From UBA7236 sp964463165 (GTDB lineage: Bacteria > Bacteroidota > Bacteroidia > Chitinophagales > BACL12): a stretch of 64,000 nucleotides of DNA. The translations under genes and the position numbers were made by a program. The notes below the pieces were generated by a model. The model was not told the origin of the DNA and made no database searches. It saw only the letters and a list, made by a program, of their open reading frames with translations. Location: contig CAYXBK010000016.1 of the NCBI GenBank assembly GCA_964463165.1, positions 41,567 through 105,566 on the forward strand. Reading direction: 5' to 3'. Shown one piece after another: positions 63,793-64,000 of this stretch. Each line of letters begins with the position of its first letter. Positions within the stretch are counted from its first letter, which is position 1.

Positions 63793-63932
63793 TGTTTGCA
63801 AAAATATTTTCCCGTAATAAAATTAATTAATTTGTTTTTTATCCGCATTCATTTCAAATCAATAATCATTAGAAGAATGCTGCAGGTAGCATGTAGCGGT
63901 ATTAAATATATTCACCTGGTACTCCCCTGCTT

Positions 63933-63988
63933 CCTTCTCCCTTCGCCCTTCTTCCTTCTTCCTTCTTCCTTCTTCCCTCTCCCTTCCC
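63933..63988. repeat. Heptamer pyrimidine array (CCTTCTT)n
   Basis: Eight consecutive 7-bp pyrimidine units (four perfect CCTTCTT, edges degenerate) lie at the right end of the window, past the start of the last gene. No gene was seen in 63802-64000. Confidence 0.88.
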
Positions 63989-64000
63989 ATTTCCCCACAT

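Overview
The window comes from an AT-rich Bacteroidota chromosome. The evidence is a SusC/SusD pair, several outer-membrane and lipoprotein genes of that phylum, type III glutamine synthetase, and repeated TAnnTTTG (-7) promoter boxes. Membership of the Chitinophagia/Saprospiria side of the phylum is only a guess.

Region 1 (1-14.8 kb) is an accessory island that ends at a tRNA-Leu(UAA). Its left part is a mobilization module: a MobF/TrwC relaxase that runs off the left edge and is frameshifted near its start, an inverted-repeat-rich gap that could be oriT, a membrane protein, a TraD/VirD4-like coupling ATPase without membrane helices, two unrecognised genes, an excisionase-like HTH protein and a secreted barrel-like protein. 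A divergent arm carries an unrecognised protein and a three-gene signalling set (polytopic membrane protein, sensor-less histidine kinase, NarL/LuxR regulator) behind a perfect inverted repeat. The right part is a tightly packed five-gene operon: AbiEi, AbiEii, an unknown 116-aa protein, a PIN-like nuclease and a glycine-rich-domain-like protein with a Cys-rich tail.

Region 2 (14.8-15.1 kb) holds tRNA-Leu, tRNA-Gly(GCC) and a decayed tRNA-Gly copy whose anticodon arm is a perfect palindrome.

Region 3 (15.2-64 kb) is ordinary chromosome. It contains histidine catabolism (ftcD), an M23 protein, an RsmB-type methyltransferase, murQ, a CMD-MFS-CMD operon, a SusCD pair, mltG, polysaccharide genes (WaaL-like ligase, sugar-phosphate transferase, GT39-like transferase, hldD, kdsB), an M13 peptidase, a formylglycine-generating-type enzyme with both catalytic cysteines, purL, glnN (GSIII), envelope proteins (OmpA, LysM, NfeD) and a final run of small house-cleaning enzymes.

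Three repeat classes stand out in Region 3. Degenerate 7-8 bp tandem arrays lie directly 5' of envelope-glycan genes. REP-like units flank a RAYT-type gene that has lost its HUH motif. A 20-bp GTCAGGT palindrome family occurs around 56.5-58.2 kb. No rRNA, CRISPR array or complete insertion sequence was seen.
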